A stretch of DNA of 64,000 bases from Williamsia sp. 1135. Its GTDB lineage: Bacteria; Actinomycetota; Actinomycetes; Mycobacteriales; Mycobacteriaceae. Shown one piece after another: positions 26,838-35,424 of the stretch. The translations under genes were made by a program, and so were the position numbers. Positions within the stretch are counted from its first letter, which is position 1. Each line of letters starts with the position of its first letter. Under the pieces are notes generated by a model. It saw nothing but the letters and a program-made list of their open reading frames with translations, was not told the origin of the DNA and did not search any database. The stretch covers positions 62,001-126,000 of the forward strand of contig NZ_MJEI01000105.1 of assembly GCF_002095395.1 (NCBI RefSeq), read 5' to 3'.

Positions 26838-28321
26838 GAGGCCTGCCTTGCGGGTTCGAGTTGTGCGGCGACCAATTCCCGACCCAGCACGGTGAGCATC
26901 CCGGCGTCCTTGAAGTTCGGATTGTTGTTGTCCACCACCGAGTTGCCGCGAATGAGGACGGTGAACAGGGTGTTCAGATTGTCGACCAAGGCATCCTCGG
27001 GTTCGGGGAACGGGGCGTCCGCGTCATGGTTGTCGACGGTGAGCAGCGTGACCCGTTGGGCGGAGGACCTGTTGCGCCAGGTCCATGTCAGTTTGGTCCA
27101 GGTCACCAGCAGTGTGTCGTCGACGACGGTGAAGATCTCGCCGATGACGTCGTTACCGAGATCGATGGTGCGGCCGTTGCTGGTTCGGGTGGCGGTCATG
27201 TTGTAGATGACGTTGTCGGGGTACACGGAGAAGGCCACCGGACGGAGGGTGGTGACGCTGTCGACGATGACGGTCCGCGGGCGGGACAGCTTGTCCCAGG
27301 CGGGGTTCCCTTCCTCGGCGAGCAGGCGTTGGCGGATCAGTGTGGACGTGCGACCGAAGAAGCGCTTGACGAAGTCGTACTCGGTGACATCGGTGGTCTG
27401 CCACCCCGGTGGGGCGATGAGGGGGGTGCCGAACTCGAGTGCGTTGTCCCGCAGCACGGGAGGCGCCGTCGACCGCGGCAGACTGACCAGCGACAGCGCC
27501 ACAGCGAATGCGGTCACCATGGTGACGGCCAGCAGGATGGTCTTCGCCGAGAGTGGGTTGATGGGGCGGTCCATCGGCGTTTTCGCCGTCCCGCGTCTGG
27601 AATAGAGATACATGGCCTCGGCGACGAGTGCGGTGGCCAGCAGTGGGGGGATCTGGGTGTACGCCATGACCGGAGCCGTCGGGAAGTAGACGTACATGAC
27701 GAGCAGGATGCCCATCCCGACGACCACGGTGCCGGTCGCTCCGATCAGCCCACGTCTGCGGGTGCGGCCCACCGCCAAGGCGGTCGCGCCTGCGGCCAGG
27801 ACGACCATGACTCCGGCTGCCGCATAACGTGTGCCACCCAGAGTGATGACAATGATCCGAAACGCGAGCGGGAAGACGGTGAGCAAGAGGAGCCATACCA
27901 GCGCGAAGCGGGACACCGGGCGCAGCCCGAACAACACCACTGCGGCACTGACCACGAACAACCACATCGCAAGTAGGTCGAGTCGAATGAGGTGGTATTG
28001 GTCGGCGTACCTGCCTACCAGGACCCCTTTGATCAACAGGGCCAGTACCAAACCCATGAAACCGATGATGAAGTCGGTTTGCCGGTCATGAATGGGGAGC
28101 TCGCCCGACCGACGTCTGGCCACGCCCTGCGCTGCGAGCAGCGCGAGCCAGGGGATGGCCAGGACATAACCGATGAGGCTGCCCGAGTACGACTCCTCGA
28201 GCAGGCTCGCCAGAGAGGTCCAGAACGCCACCACAGTGAGGACGGCGATCAGCGCCCAGCGGAAGATGATCCGGTAGACCGGGTGCAACGACGAGAAGAG
28301 CGGAAATTCAGCGGCCGCCAC
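26834..28321 (-). CDS. Polytopic membrane protein, exosortase-like architecture
   Basis: A 495-residue protein with about 10 membrane helices in the first 290 residues and a soluble beta-rich domain of about 190 residues at the C-terminus. The N-terminal half (SYSGSLIGYVLAIPWLALLAA ... LFGLRPVSRFALVWLLLLTVFPL) looks like the exosortase/EpsH scaffold, and the tail could correspond to an EpsI-like domain. However, the protein contains no cysteine, so the exosortase catalytic Cys is missing. This assignment is tentative. It lies between the BcsB-like and GT2 genes, 6 nt after the first and overlapping the second, so it is likely an assembly or export component of the same polysaccharide machine. 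Confidence 0.5.
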   Translation of the reverse strand: MAAAEFPLFSSLHPVYRIIFRWALIAVLTVVAFWTSLASLLEESYSGSLIGYVLAIPWLALLAAQGVARRRSGELPIHDRQTDFIIGFMGLVLALLIKGVLVGRYADQYHLIRLDLLAMWLFVVSAAVVLFGLRPVSRFALVWLLLLTVFPLAFRIIVITLGGTRYAAAGVMVVLAAGATALAVGRTRRRGLIGATGTVVVGMGILLVMYVYFPTAPVMAYTQIPPLLATALVAEAMYLYSRRGTAKTPMDRPINPLSAKTILLAVTMVTAFAVALSLVSLPRSTAPPVLRDNALEFGTPLIAPPGWQTTDVTEYDFVKRFFGRTSTLIRQRLLAEEGNPAWDKLSRPRTVIVDSVTTLRPVAFSVYPDNVIYNMTATRTSNGRTIDLGNDVIGEIFTVVDDTLLVTWTKLTWTWRNRSSAQRVTLLTVDNHDADAPFPEPEDALVDNLNTLFTVLIRGNSVVDNNNPNFKDAGMLTVLGRELVAAQLEPARQAS

Positions 28322-28327
28322 CTGAGA

Positions 28328-30307
28328 TCAGCTACCTGGTTCGCGGCGCCGGCTGCGCAGGATCAGGAATCCGACGCCAAGTGCGATGGCCACCAGCACG
28401 CCGACCCCGATGTAACGGATCAGCTGCTTGTTGTCATCGTCTCCGGATGTGGACTGCTCTGAGTCGGCGACATCAGTGATCATCGCGATCGGATCCTGGT
28501 CGGGTACCGCGATCAACGCGCTTCCGTTCAAGGTGATCCAGCGCTCTTCGTCGGCCTCGAGCCAGGCCAGCAGCGAGTCGAGTTGTCCCGCAGCGCCCGT
28601 CGAGGAGGCCACCAGTACCGTCCGATCGCCGTCCCGCACCGTCTGCAGCGATCCGAAGGCCACAGCCGGGTCGAGCGTCAGCGTGGTCTTGTCTCCGGAG
28701 CTGTCGACTCCTTCGATGTCGATCGGGCCCCCTGCGGTGGTACTCACCGGCAGATCGATGCCCGGCTCATTCCAGCCGTCGGCTGAGATCAGGATCGCCG
28801 GATTGCTCGATGCGACAGCCTCTGCGAGAGGAACCACGGTGGTCTCGATCGGCACGGAGCTCAGCCGCTGCAGACCGGTGAGAATGCTGGACGCACGCGC
28901 GGTGTCGTCCAGCGATCCTACGGTCAGACCGACCTGGACCGATGGCATGAATGCCTGCGGAATCGACTGAAAGCCGGGAGGAACGGGTGGATCTGCGGGG
29001 GTGCTCTGTACCGGGCTGTCGCCGTCGATGGTGAGTGTGATGGGCGAGCTCTGGCCGCATCCGCCGGTGTCACCGGCCGCGTCCACTGCGACATTGAGGT
29101 CGGTGAAGCGCTGCAGCAGCCGGTCGGGGATGTCGACCCACTTGTCGATGGTTCCGTTCGCGTCGGCGGCCCACCGGGAGACCACTTGATCGCCGACAGA
29201 AACGACCACCTGCCCTCCGTAGTTGGGCGGCAACGGCGTATACGAACCCTTGAGGTTCACCCGGATGTTCCCGGCCGGCCGCCCGAGACGGGTCTGGTCG
29301 ATGCCGATCGAGACCTGGGGGTCGGTCAAAGCCGTTGCGCTGACGCCGGGTTCGCCGAGGTCGCGCAGGGTGGTCGAGTCGGGAGGCAATTGTGGGCTGA
29401 CGCGCAGCGGTCCGGCCACGGCTCTGGAGCTGACCGCGAGTCGGGAGATGTCACTGGTCAGCAGGAGGGTCTGGTTGCTCAGTTCGGCTGCGGGTCCACT
29501 GATCACCAACGCCGGCACGCCGGGGCCCTCGAGCAGGGTGACCCCATTGGTCGGCTGTTCGATGATCGTGATCTGGCGCTCGAGTGGCGCGGAGGGGACG
29601 TCGGGTACGTTCCGTCCGGCCGGGAGTGCCTGCACCACAACTTCGACCGGCTGAGCCCCGTAGTGCGCGACCACAGCCGACGACAGTGCGACGGCAGCAT
29701 TGGACTCACTCTGGCTGGGCGTCGCGGGAACGGATACCGTGAGCTTCTCCAGAACGGGCGGTAAGAACTCTGCCACGGAAGTGGGCGCTGTTTCGGTTCC
29801 GGTGAACGCCACCGAGGCGTCGGTGAGGCGCAACGGGTCCGCCTTGTCGAATACACAGATCCCGCTGGCCGGCACCAGGAACGACTGCAGTGTGATCGCG
29901 ACCGAGTTCTCGACGACGGTCGCCCCACGCAAGGGAATCGTGACGGCTGCCCGGTCAGCGGTGGGAATGTCGACCCGGGAGAGCGTGCGATCCTGCTGGA
30001 CGGCCGAGATGCTGCCGCTTTGCAGGTTCGGGGGCAATTCGACGGTAGCTCTCAGCTCGGACGGAGCGAGACCGGACGGCACCGGGATGGTGACCGTCTG
30101 GGTGCCTTGCTGTCCGAAAAAGGACAGGGTGTCACCCGCACCGAGCGCGGGCAGCGCCAAAACGGGTGATTGCGAGGGTGATCCACCGTCGCCGGGCGCA
30201 GCCGCGGCCGAAGGAAGCAGAAAGGCCGGGATAACCACAATTACAGTTGTGGTGATCGCGGTGAATATGCGAAGGGACCGCTGATATGCCGGAGTCATCA
30301 CGGTCAT
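28328..30307 (-). CDS. BcsB-like polysaccharide synthase accessory protein
   Basis: About 659 residues with an N-terminal signal (FTAITTTVIVVIPAFLLPSAAAA), a large extracytoplasmic beta-rich region, and one C-terminal membrane helix (IGVGVLVAIALGVGFLIL) ending RSRRREPGS. Two repeated halves each pair a carbohydrate-binding-like jelly-roll with an alpha/beta domain (for example QVVVSVGDQVVSRWAADANGT and ERQITIIEQPTNGVTLLEG). This is the BcsB plan: a membrane-anchored partner that guides the nascent glucan out of the synthase. The start is uncertain among ATG 30307, ATG 30298 and a TTG at 30319. It is the first gene of a four-gene operon. Confidence 0.65.
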   Translation of the reverse strand: MTVMTPAYQRSLRIFTAITTTVIVVIPAFLLPSAAAAPGDGGSPSQSPVLALPALGAGDTLSFFGQQGTQTVTIPVPSGLAPSELRATVELPPNLQSGSISAVQQDRTLSRVDIPTADRAAVTIPLRGATVVENSVAITLQSFLVPASGICVFDKADPLRLTDASVAFTGTETAPTSVAEFLPPVLEKLTVSVPATPSQSESNAAVALSSAVVAHYGAQPVEVVVQALPAGRNVPDVPSAPLERQITIIEQPTNGVTLLEGPGVPALVISGPAAELSNQTLLLTSDISRLAVSSRAVAGPLRVSPQLPPDSTTLRDLGEPGVSATALTDPQVSIGIDQTRLGRPAGNIRVNLKGSYTPLPPNYGGQVVVSVGDQVVSRWAADANGTIDKWVDIPDRLLQRFTDLNVAVDAAGDTGGCGQSSPITLTIDGDSPVQSTPADPPVPPGFQSIPQAFMPSVQVGLTVGSLDDTARASSILTGLQRLSSVPIETTVVPLAEAVASSNPAILISADGWNEPGIDLPVSTTAGGPIDIEGVDSSGDKTTLTLDPAVAFGSLQTVRDGDRTVLVASSTGAAGQLDSLLAWLEADEERWITLNGSALIAVPDQDPIAMITDVADSEQSTSGDDDNKQLIRYIGVGVLVAIALGVGFLILRSRRREPGS

Positions 30308-30412
30308 AGTAAGCAGCAAACAGAATGTTTTTGCGGTCGAACCGCGCTTCAGGCGCGCCTCGGTTATCTAATTGGTTCGCAAACCCTGGTTTCAGTTGTG
30401 GGGGAGCTCGGC

Positions 30413-31420
30413 TCAGAGACCGCCGCCGGCAAGAAATCCGGTCACGCTGGCTTCGCTGGCCGGTTCCCATCCGACGAGCGAGCGCGGCGTTTCGACGATC
30501 GAGTATCCCGATGCGTCGCCTTCCAGCGATGTCGAACGCAACCGATTGACCCCGACAGGTACGTCTCCCGCGAGTGTGACGCGATTCACTCGGCGAAATT
30601 GATTTCCGAAATCGGCGACACCGTAATGCTGAGTGGACCGATTGTCCCAGATGGCCACGTCGCCGTCATTCCAATTCCACCGGAATGTGTTGTCAGGTCG
30701 TTCGATCCGCGCCTGCAGTAACCGCAGCAGGTCTGCGGTCTCCGAAGTCTTGAATCCCGAGAACGATTGCACGAAATGCCCGAGGGTCAATGCACGCTCG
30801 CCGGTTTCCGGATGGACCCTCACGACTGGATGTTCGGTACGAAACACCGTCTTCGAGAACTCGGCGCGGTAGGCGGCATCGGAGCTGTCTCCGACGGTGA
30901 GGTGCTCTGCGTAGTCGTAGTCATTCGAGTGGACGGCGCGCAGTTGATCGGCCAGGGCTCGCAACGGAAGCGGCAGTGCCGCGTAGGCCGCCACCGTGGA
31001 CGCCCACATCGTGGCGCCGCCGTAACTCGGACGAACGGTGGGCCGCAGCACGGAGATCTTCGGGATGCGGTCGACGAAGGTGACGTCGGTGTGCCACGAG
31101 TTCGCGGCTCCCTCGAGCGGCAGCAGGTCTTCGCCGCGGGAGAGCACCGTCGGATGGGCCTTGGTAGGGGTCCCGAGCAAGGCGGCGAAGGCGTACTGCG
31201 CGAGGTCGTCGAGATGCTGCTGACCGGTGAAGATGACCGCCTTGTGGGTGGCGATCACCGTGCGGATGGCCTCCACGGTGTCGGCATCGAGATCGGCGGA
31301 GAGCCGGACGCCGTCGACCCTGGCCCCGAGGTGTTCGCCGAGCTTGGTCACCGTCAGCAGATCTGCCGGACGCGAGTGCGAATCGGGGGTGACGACAGGG
31401 GATTCGGCAAGAGCGGTCAT
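30413..31420 (-). CDS. TauD/TfdA-family Fe(II)/2-oxoglutarate dioxygenase
   Basis: A 335-residue non-heme iron oxygenase. The facial triad shows as SWHTDVTFVDRIPK (H-x-D) at about residue 105, with the distal His in NRSTQHYGVADFG, followed by the 2-oxoglutarate arginine in RRVNRVTLAGD. The sequence is nearest the alkylsulfatase/taurine dioxygenase group, which releases sulfite or sulfate from organosulfur compounds. Start at ATG 31420, and longer in-frame sequence upstream does not look like the family. It is followed by the ABC importer on the upstream side, so a sulfonate or quaternary amine use is possible but not shown. Confidence 0.88.
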   Translation of the reverse strand: MTALAESPVVTPDSHSRPADLLTVTKLGEHLGARVDGVRLSADLDADTVEAIRTVIATHKAVIFTGQQHLDDLAQYAFAALLGTPTKAHPTVLSRGEDLLPLEGAANSWHTDVTFVDRIPKISVLRPTVRPSYGGATMWASTVAAYAALPLPLRALADQLRAVHSNDYDYAEHLTVGDSSDAAYRAEFSKTVFRTEHPVVRVHPETGERALTLGHFVQSFSGFKTSETADLLRLLQARIERPDNTFRWNWNDGDVAIWDNRSTQHYGVADFGNQFRRVNRVTLAGDVPVGVNRLRSTSLEGDASGYSIVETPRSLVGWEPASEASVTGFLAGGGL

Positions 31421-31499
31421 GACTCCAGTTTGCGTCTGACCGCAGATCCTCGACACCTTAGATTCACGCTGATCGGAATTAGGTCGCAGCGGTAAGGAT

Positions 31500-32492
31500 C
31501 TACCCCTCGGTGATGAACCCCTGCGCGACCATCCAGTCCCGGGCCACGATGGCGGGGTCGCGGCCGTCGACATCGACCTGCTTGTTGAGTTCGGTGATGA
31601 CCTCGTTGGTGAGGGCTGCGGTCACCGGTGCGGTGACCGGTGCGATCTCAGGGTGCTTCTCGAAGAAACTCGCCTTCATCGTGACCGACGGATTGTAATG
31701 CGGGAAGAACTGTTTGTCGTCGGTGAGGACGGTGAGTCCGAGCCCGGCGATACGGCCGTCGGTGGTGAACACCTCGCCGAATTTGCATTGATTACCGGTG
31801 GAGGTCGCCTGATAGATGATTCCCACTTGAAGAATCGGTGTCTGGGCCTGAGCCGGATCGAATCCGTATGCGGCCGCCATTCCCGGGAAACCGTCTTGTC
31901 GGGCCCGGAATTCGGTGTCGACGCAGGTGGCTGCCGCGGCCGGGTTGCTTTTGACGAGTTCGGCGTACTCCGAAAGATTTGTCACGCCGGTTTCGTCGAT
32001 GACCTTTTGGCTCGCCGCGAGGGCGTAGGTGTCGTCCATGGGACCAGGTTCGAGCCAGATCATGTCGTTCTTGGCCAGATCCTCATCGCGTACGGCCTCG
32101 AATTGTTCCCTGGTGTCGGCGATGGGCTTTTCGTGCCCGAGGTAATTGATCCACGCATTGCCGGTGAATTCGTAGGCGACGTCGACCTGTCCGGCGATCT
32201 GTGCGTCTCGGGTACTGCGCGAACCCACGATTCCGGTCATGTCGCGGACGTCGGCTCCTGCGGCGACCAGGGTGAACTCGAGGATGTATCCGAGGATGAC
32301 CTGCTCGGTGTATTCCTTGGATCCCACGGTGATCTTGACGCCCTTGAGGCCTTCGTTCTCGGTGATCGACCCGGGGCCGACTTTCAACGGCACTGCGCCT
32401 CCGGACGACAGACCGCACCCGGCGAGGACCACTGCGCAGATGAGGGCGAAGACGACCGGGACCAGCCGGCGACGTGGTGAGGAATGCGTCAT
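31500..32492 (-). CDS. Glycine betaine/choline-type ABC transporter substrate-binding lipoprotein
   Basis: A 330-residue OpuAC/ProX-like protein. It has a lipobox (ALICAVVLAGCG, Cys at about residue 26), then ITVGSKEYTEQVILGYILEFTLVAAG and DVAYEFTGNAWINYLGHEKP typical of betaine/choline/carnitine binding proteins of the OpuC class. Start ATG overlaps the permease stop by 4 nt. It is the distal gene of a four-gene operon (permease, ATPase, permease, binding protein), reading from 35156 down. Confidence 0.88.
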   Translation of the reverse strand: MTHSSPRRRLVPVVFALICAVVLAGCGLSSGGAVPLKVGPGSITENEGLKGVKITVGSKEYTEQVILGYILEFTLVAAGADVRDMTGIVGSRSTRDAQIAGQVDVAYEFTGNAWINYLGHEKPIADTREQFEAVRDEDLAKNDMIWLEPGPMDDTYALAASQKVIDETGVTNLSEYAELVKSNPAAAATCVDTEFRARQDGFPGMAAAYGFDPAQAQTPILQVGIIYQATSTGNQCKFGEVFTTDGRIAGLGLTVLTDDKQFFPHYNPSVTMKASFFEKHPEIAPVTAPVTAALTNEVITELNKQVDVDGRDPAIVARDWMVAQGFITEG

Positions 32493-33259
32493 GCGCGCAC
32501 TCCTTTCGGTCCGAGGTAGTACTCGGCGAGCGCGCCGACCCAGTCCACGAGCAGTGCCAGGCACACGGCCAGCACACTGCCGAGGATCAGGGTGACGTTG
32601 TCGCGCAGTTTGTACCCCGTGTCGATGAGAACACCGAGTCCACCCGCATTGACGAGGAAGCACAGGGTCGCGGTACCGACGGCCAATACGAGGGAGGTGC
32701 GTAACCCGGCGAGGATGTACGGCACGGCGAGCGGGAGTTCGACCCGGAACAGGATCGACGACGGCGACATACCTTGGCCCTGGCCGGCGTCGATCAGGGA
32801 CTTGTTGACCTGATTGATGCCCAGGATCGTGCTGCTGAAGACGGGGAGCAGCGAGTACACCGCGATGGGGAGGACGCCGATCCAGAAGCCGGTCTCACCG
32901 GTCCAGAGAAAGAGCAGCACGAGCAGACCGACGGCGGGCGCTGCTTGGCCGATGTTCGCCACGCCGATGAACGGCGGTCGCAGAAACCTGGCGCGACCAC
33001 GGGTGACCAGGATCCCTGCCGGGACGCCGACAAGGACCACGATCGCCGTCACCGTGATCGTGATCAGCAGGTGCTGCCACACCAGCGTGCTCACGTTTCC
33101 GACGCTGACGTTCACCTTCTGTGTCGCCGTCAGATCCTGGCTGAAAGCCCAGAAGATGACCGCGGCGGCCGCGATGACCACGAGGATGGGCTGAATGATG
33201 AGACGGAGTTTGTCCGCCGTGCTGATCGAGGGTGTCGGTGCCTCGACTGCGGTGGTCAT
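32489..33259 (-). CDS. Glycine betaine/choline-type ABC transporter permease
   Basis: A 256-residue membrane protein with about six helices. The EAA loop region KSLIDAGQGQGMSPSSILFRVELPLAVPYILAGLR interacts with the ATPase. VANIGQAAPAVGLLVLLFLW resembles ProW/OpuCB permeases. Overlaps of 4 nt with both neighbours show tight coupling. A second, different permease is at 34476, giving the heterodimeric channel typical of OpuC systems. Confidence 0.88.
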   Translation of the reverse strand: MTTAVEAPTPSISTADKLRLIIQPILVVIAAAAVIFWAFSQDLTATQKVNVSVGNVSTLVWQHLLITITVTAIVVLVGVPAGILVTRGRARFLRPPFIGVANIGQAAPAVGLLVLLFLWTGETGFWIGVLPIAVYSLLPVFSSTILGINQVNKSLIDAGQGQGMSPSSILFRVELPLAVPYILAGLRTSLVLAVGTATLCFLVNAGGLGVLIDTGYKLRDNVTLILGSVLAVCLALLVDWVGALAEYYLGPKGVRA

Positions 33260-34479
33260 TTCTCGAGGTCCGGGGCGTCGGTGATCTCGGTGGCCGGCGG
33301 GTCGGCGGTGGGGGTGTTCCGGAGATGGGTGATGGTCGAGATCAGTGTCTCCAGGGTGACCACACCCTGGTAACGGTTGCCCGCACCCGCGACGACGGCG
33401 GACGCGTGGTCCTCGGCCAGCATCGCTTCGAGTGCATCCTGCAGGGTGGCCTGGATGCTGATCAGTTCGTTGAGCGGTTCGGCGACGTCGTCGACGGTGT
33501 TCGCCTGCCGCAGCCGACCTTCCCGCACCCAGCTCACCGGGCGCTCGCGGTCGTCCAGGACGACGGCCCAATCGTGTTCGCTGGTGGCCAATTCCGTGCG
33601 CAACACGTCGACACTGTCACCGAGGTGGGCCGTGGGCCGGGTCTCGAGGTCGATGTCCTTGACGCGGACGAGTCCGAGCTGACGGAGCGAGGCGCCGGTG
33701 CCCACGAATCCGGCGACCGTGTCGTCCGCGGGGTTGGCGAGGATCGCCTGTGGCGTGTCGTACTGCAGGATCTTCGACTGCTGACCCAGCACGGCGATGC
33801 GGTCGCCGAGTTTCACGGCTTCGCTGAAGTCGTGGGTGACGAACACGATCGTCTTGCCCAGTTCGCTCTGCAGTCGCAGCAATTCGTCCTGCAGGGAGCT
33901 GCGGGTGATCGGGTCGACGGCGCCGAAGGGCTCATCCATGAGCAGGACCGGCGGATCTGCCGCCAGGGCCCGCGCGACACCCACACGCTGCTGCTGACCA
34001 CCGGACAACTGCCGCGGGTACCGGCCCGCATATTGGGCCGGATCCAGCCCGACGAGATCGAGGAGTTCGTCGACGCGGTCGGCGATCTTCTTCTTGTCCC
34101 ACTTGAGCAATCCCGGGACCAGCCCGATGTTCTGGCGAATCGTCATGTGGGGGAAGAGGCCGGCCTGCTGGATCGAGTAGCCGATCGAGCGGCGTAGTTC
34201 GGTGGGCTTGATGGACAGCGCGTCCTTGTCGCCGATCGTTATCTTGCCCGACGTCGGTTCGCTGAGACGATTGATCATCCGCATGGTCGTGGTCTTGCCG
34301 CAACCGGAGGGTCCCACGAACACGACGACGTCGCCGGCGGGGATGTGCAGTGAGACGTCATCCACAGCAGGTGTTTTCGACCCGGGGTACGTCTTCGACA
34401 CGTGATCGAGCGTGATCTGCACGCCGGTGGGGTTTTCGGTGCGCAGACTCTTGGATACTGCGGCTGACTGTTCTGTCAC
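33256..34479 (-). CDS. Glycine betaine/choline-type ABC transporter ATP-binding protein with CBS domains
   Basis: A 407-residue ATPase. Walker A is VGPSGCGKTTTMRMI, signature QLSGGQQQRVGVARALA, and Walker B VLLMDEPFGAVDP. The C-terminal third (from about 270) holds two CBS domains (GDSVDVLRTELATSEHDWAVV and LQDALEAMLAEDHASAVVAG), a feature of OpuA/OpuC-type ATPases that sense ionic strength or nucleotides. GTG start at 34479. Overlaps with genes on both sides. Confidence 0.92.
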   Translation of the reverse strand: MTEQSAAVSKSLRTENPTGVQITLDHVSKTYPGSKTPAVDDVSLHIPAGDVVVFVGPSGCGKTTTMRMINRLSEPTSGKITIGDKDALSIKPTELRRSIGYSIQQAGLFPHMTIRQNIGLVPGLLKWDKKKIADRVDELLDLVGLDPAQYAGRYPRQLSGGQQQRVGVARALAADPPVLLMDEPFGAVDPITRSSLQDELLRLQSELGKTIVFVTHDFSEAVKLGDRIAVLGQQSKILQYDTPQAILANPADDTVAGFVGTGASLRQLGLVRVKDIDLETRPTAHLGDSVDVLRTELATSEHDWAVVLDDRERPVSWVREGRLRQANTVDDVAEPLNELISIQATLQDALEAMLAEDHASAVVAGAGNRYQGVVTLETLISTITHLRNTPTADPPATEITDAPDLEK

Positions 34480-35156
34480 CGGATGCCTTTCGACGTTGTG
34501 AGCCGTCCGAGAAGTACGTAGAGAGCGTCGAGAACGAGGGCGAGGATGACGATGAGCAGGGTGCCGCTCAGCGCCATCGGCACTGCGGTCGGACTACCGA
34601 CACGTGCGAGCCCGGCGAAGATCAGGTTGCCCAGTCCGGGGCCCTTGACGTAGGCGGCGATCGCGAGGACACCCATCGCCATCTGGGTGCTCAGCCGCAT
34701 ACCGGCGAGAATCGCCGGCCAGACGAGCGGGAGCTCGACACGCACGAGCGTGATCACCCGGCCCATGCCGATGCCTCTGGCGGCGTCGATGAGCGCGGGT
34801 TCGATGTTGTTCATGCCCACGATCGTGTTTCGGATGATCGGCAGCAACGAATACAGCACCAATGCCGTGATGCTGGGGATCACGCCGAGCCCGACGAGGG
34901 GGATGAGCAGGCCCAACAGCGCGAACGACGGAACGGTGAGGACGGCGCTGGAGATCGAGGTCGCCAAGTTCGACGCGATGTCGTTGCTGTAGGTGAGCAG
35001 GCCGATCACGACCCCGATGACCGTGGCGATGATGACGCTCTGGATAACCGCACTGACGTGCTGGTAAGAGTCGAAAACCAACTGGGATTGGTGCGACGTG
35101 ATGTAGTCCCACAACGCGTTCAAGCGATGTCCCCGCTTCCCCTCGTCTTGCGACAC
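34476..35156 (-). CDS. Glycine betaine/choline-type ABC transporter permease
   Basis: 226 residues with about five or six membrane helices, with VPSFALLGLLIPLVGLGVIPSITALVLYSLLPIIRNT and the EAA loop PALIDAARGIGMGRVITLVRVELPLVWPAILAGM. This is the first gene of the importer operon. The start is uncertain: the GTG at 35156 or a TTG at 35123 that has a better ribosome site (GGGGAAGCGGGGA). Substrate could be glycine betaine, choline or carnitine. Confidence 0.85.
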   Translation of the reverse strand: MSQDEGKRGHRLNALWDYITSHQSQLVFDSYQHVSAVIQSVIIATVIGVVIGLLTYSNDIASNLATSISSAVLTVPSFALLGLLIPLVGLGVIPSITALVLYSLLPIIRNTIVGMNNIEPALIDAARGIGMGRVITLVRVELPLVWPAILAGMRLSTQMAMGVLAIAAYVKGPGLGNLIFAGLARVGSPTAVPMALSGTLLIVILALVLDALYVLLGRLTTSKGIR

Positions 35157-35364
35157 CCACGTATGGCGACGCCGCTGTGTCGACGTACCGCACTGTCGTG
35201 TCGACCAAATAAACCACGATCAAACATTGGTGTGGTCAGGAAACGGTCGACTCGTCAGGGCCCGGGGCATCCAGTGGGGGTGTCAGGCCCTGTTCGAGAG
35301 CGCGCCCCGAGGGGCTCCCAGGGTTTAAATCAGCGCGGTTGAAAAGCCGTGGCACAACGGTTCG

Positions 35365-35392
35365 CCGACCGGGCCCGGTAGGGCCCAGTCGG
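35365..35392 (-). terminator. Stem-loop downstream of the aminotransferase gene
   Basis: CCGACCGGGCCC (35365-35376) pairs with GGGCCCAGTCGG (35381-35392) over 12 positions with one mismatch, around a GGTA loop, 33 nt past the aminotransferase stop. The remaining part of 35157-35424 shows no gene. Confidence 0.55.
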
Positions 35393-35424
35393 CGTCCGGG
35401 AGGGCTCGCTCGGCCCAACGGGGG

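Noticed and set aside
26861-27976. A 371-codon open frame opposite the exosortase-like gene
   Set aside because: Very His/Asp/Gly/Gln-rich, a by-product of the opposite coding strand, with no recognisable family.
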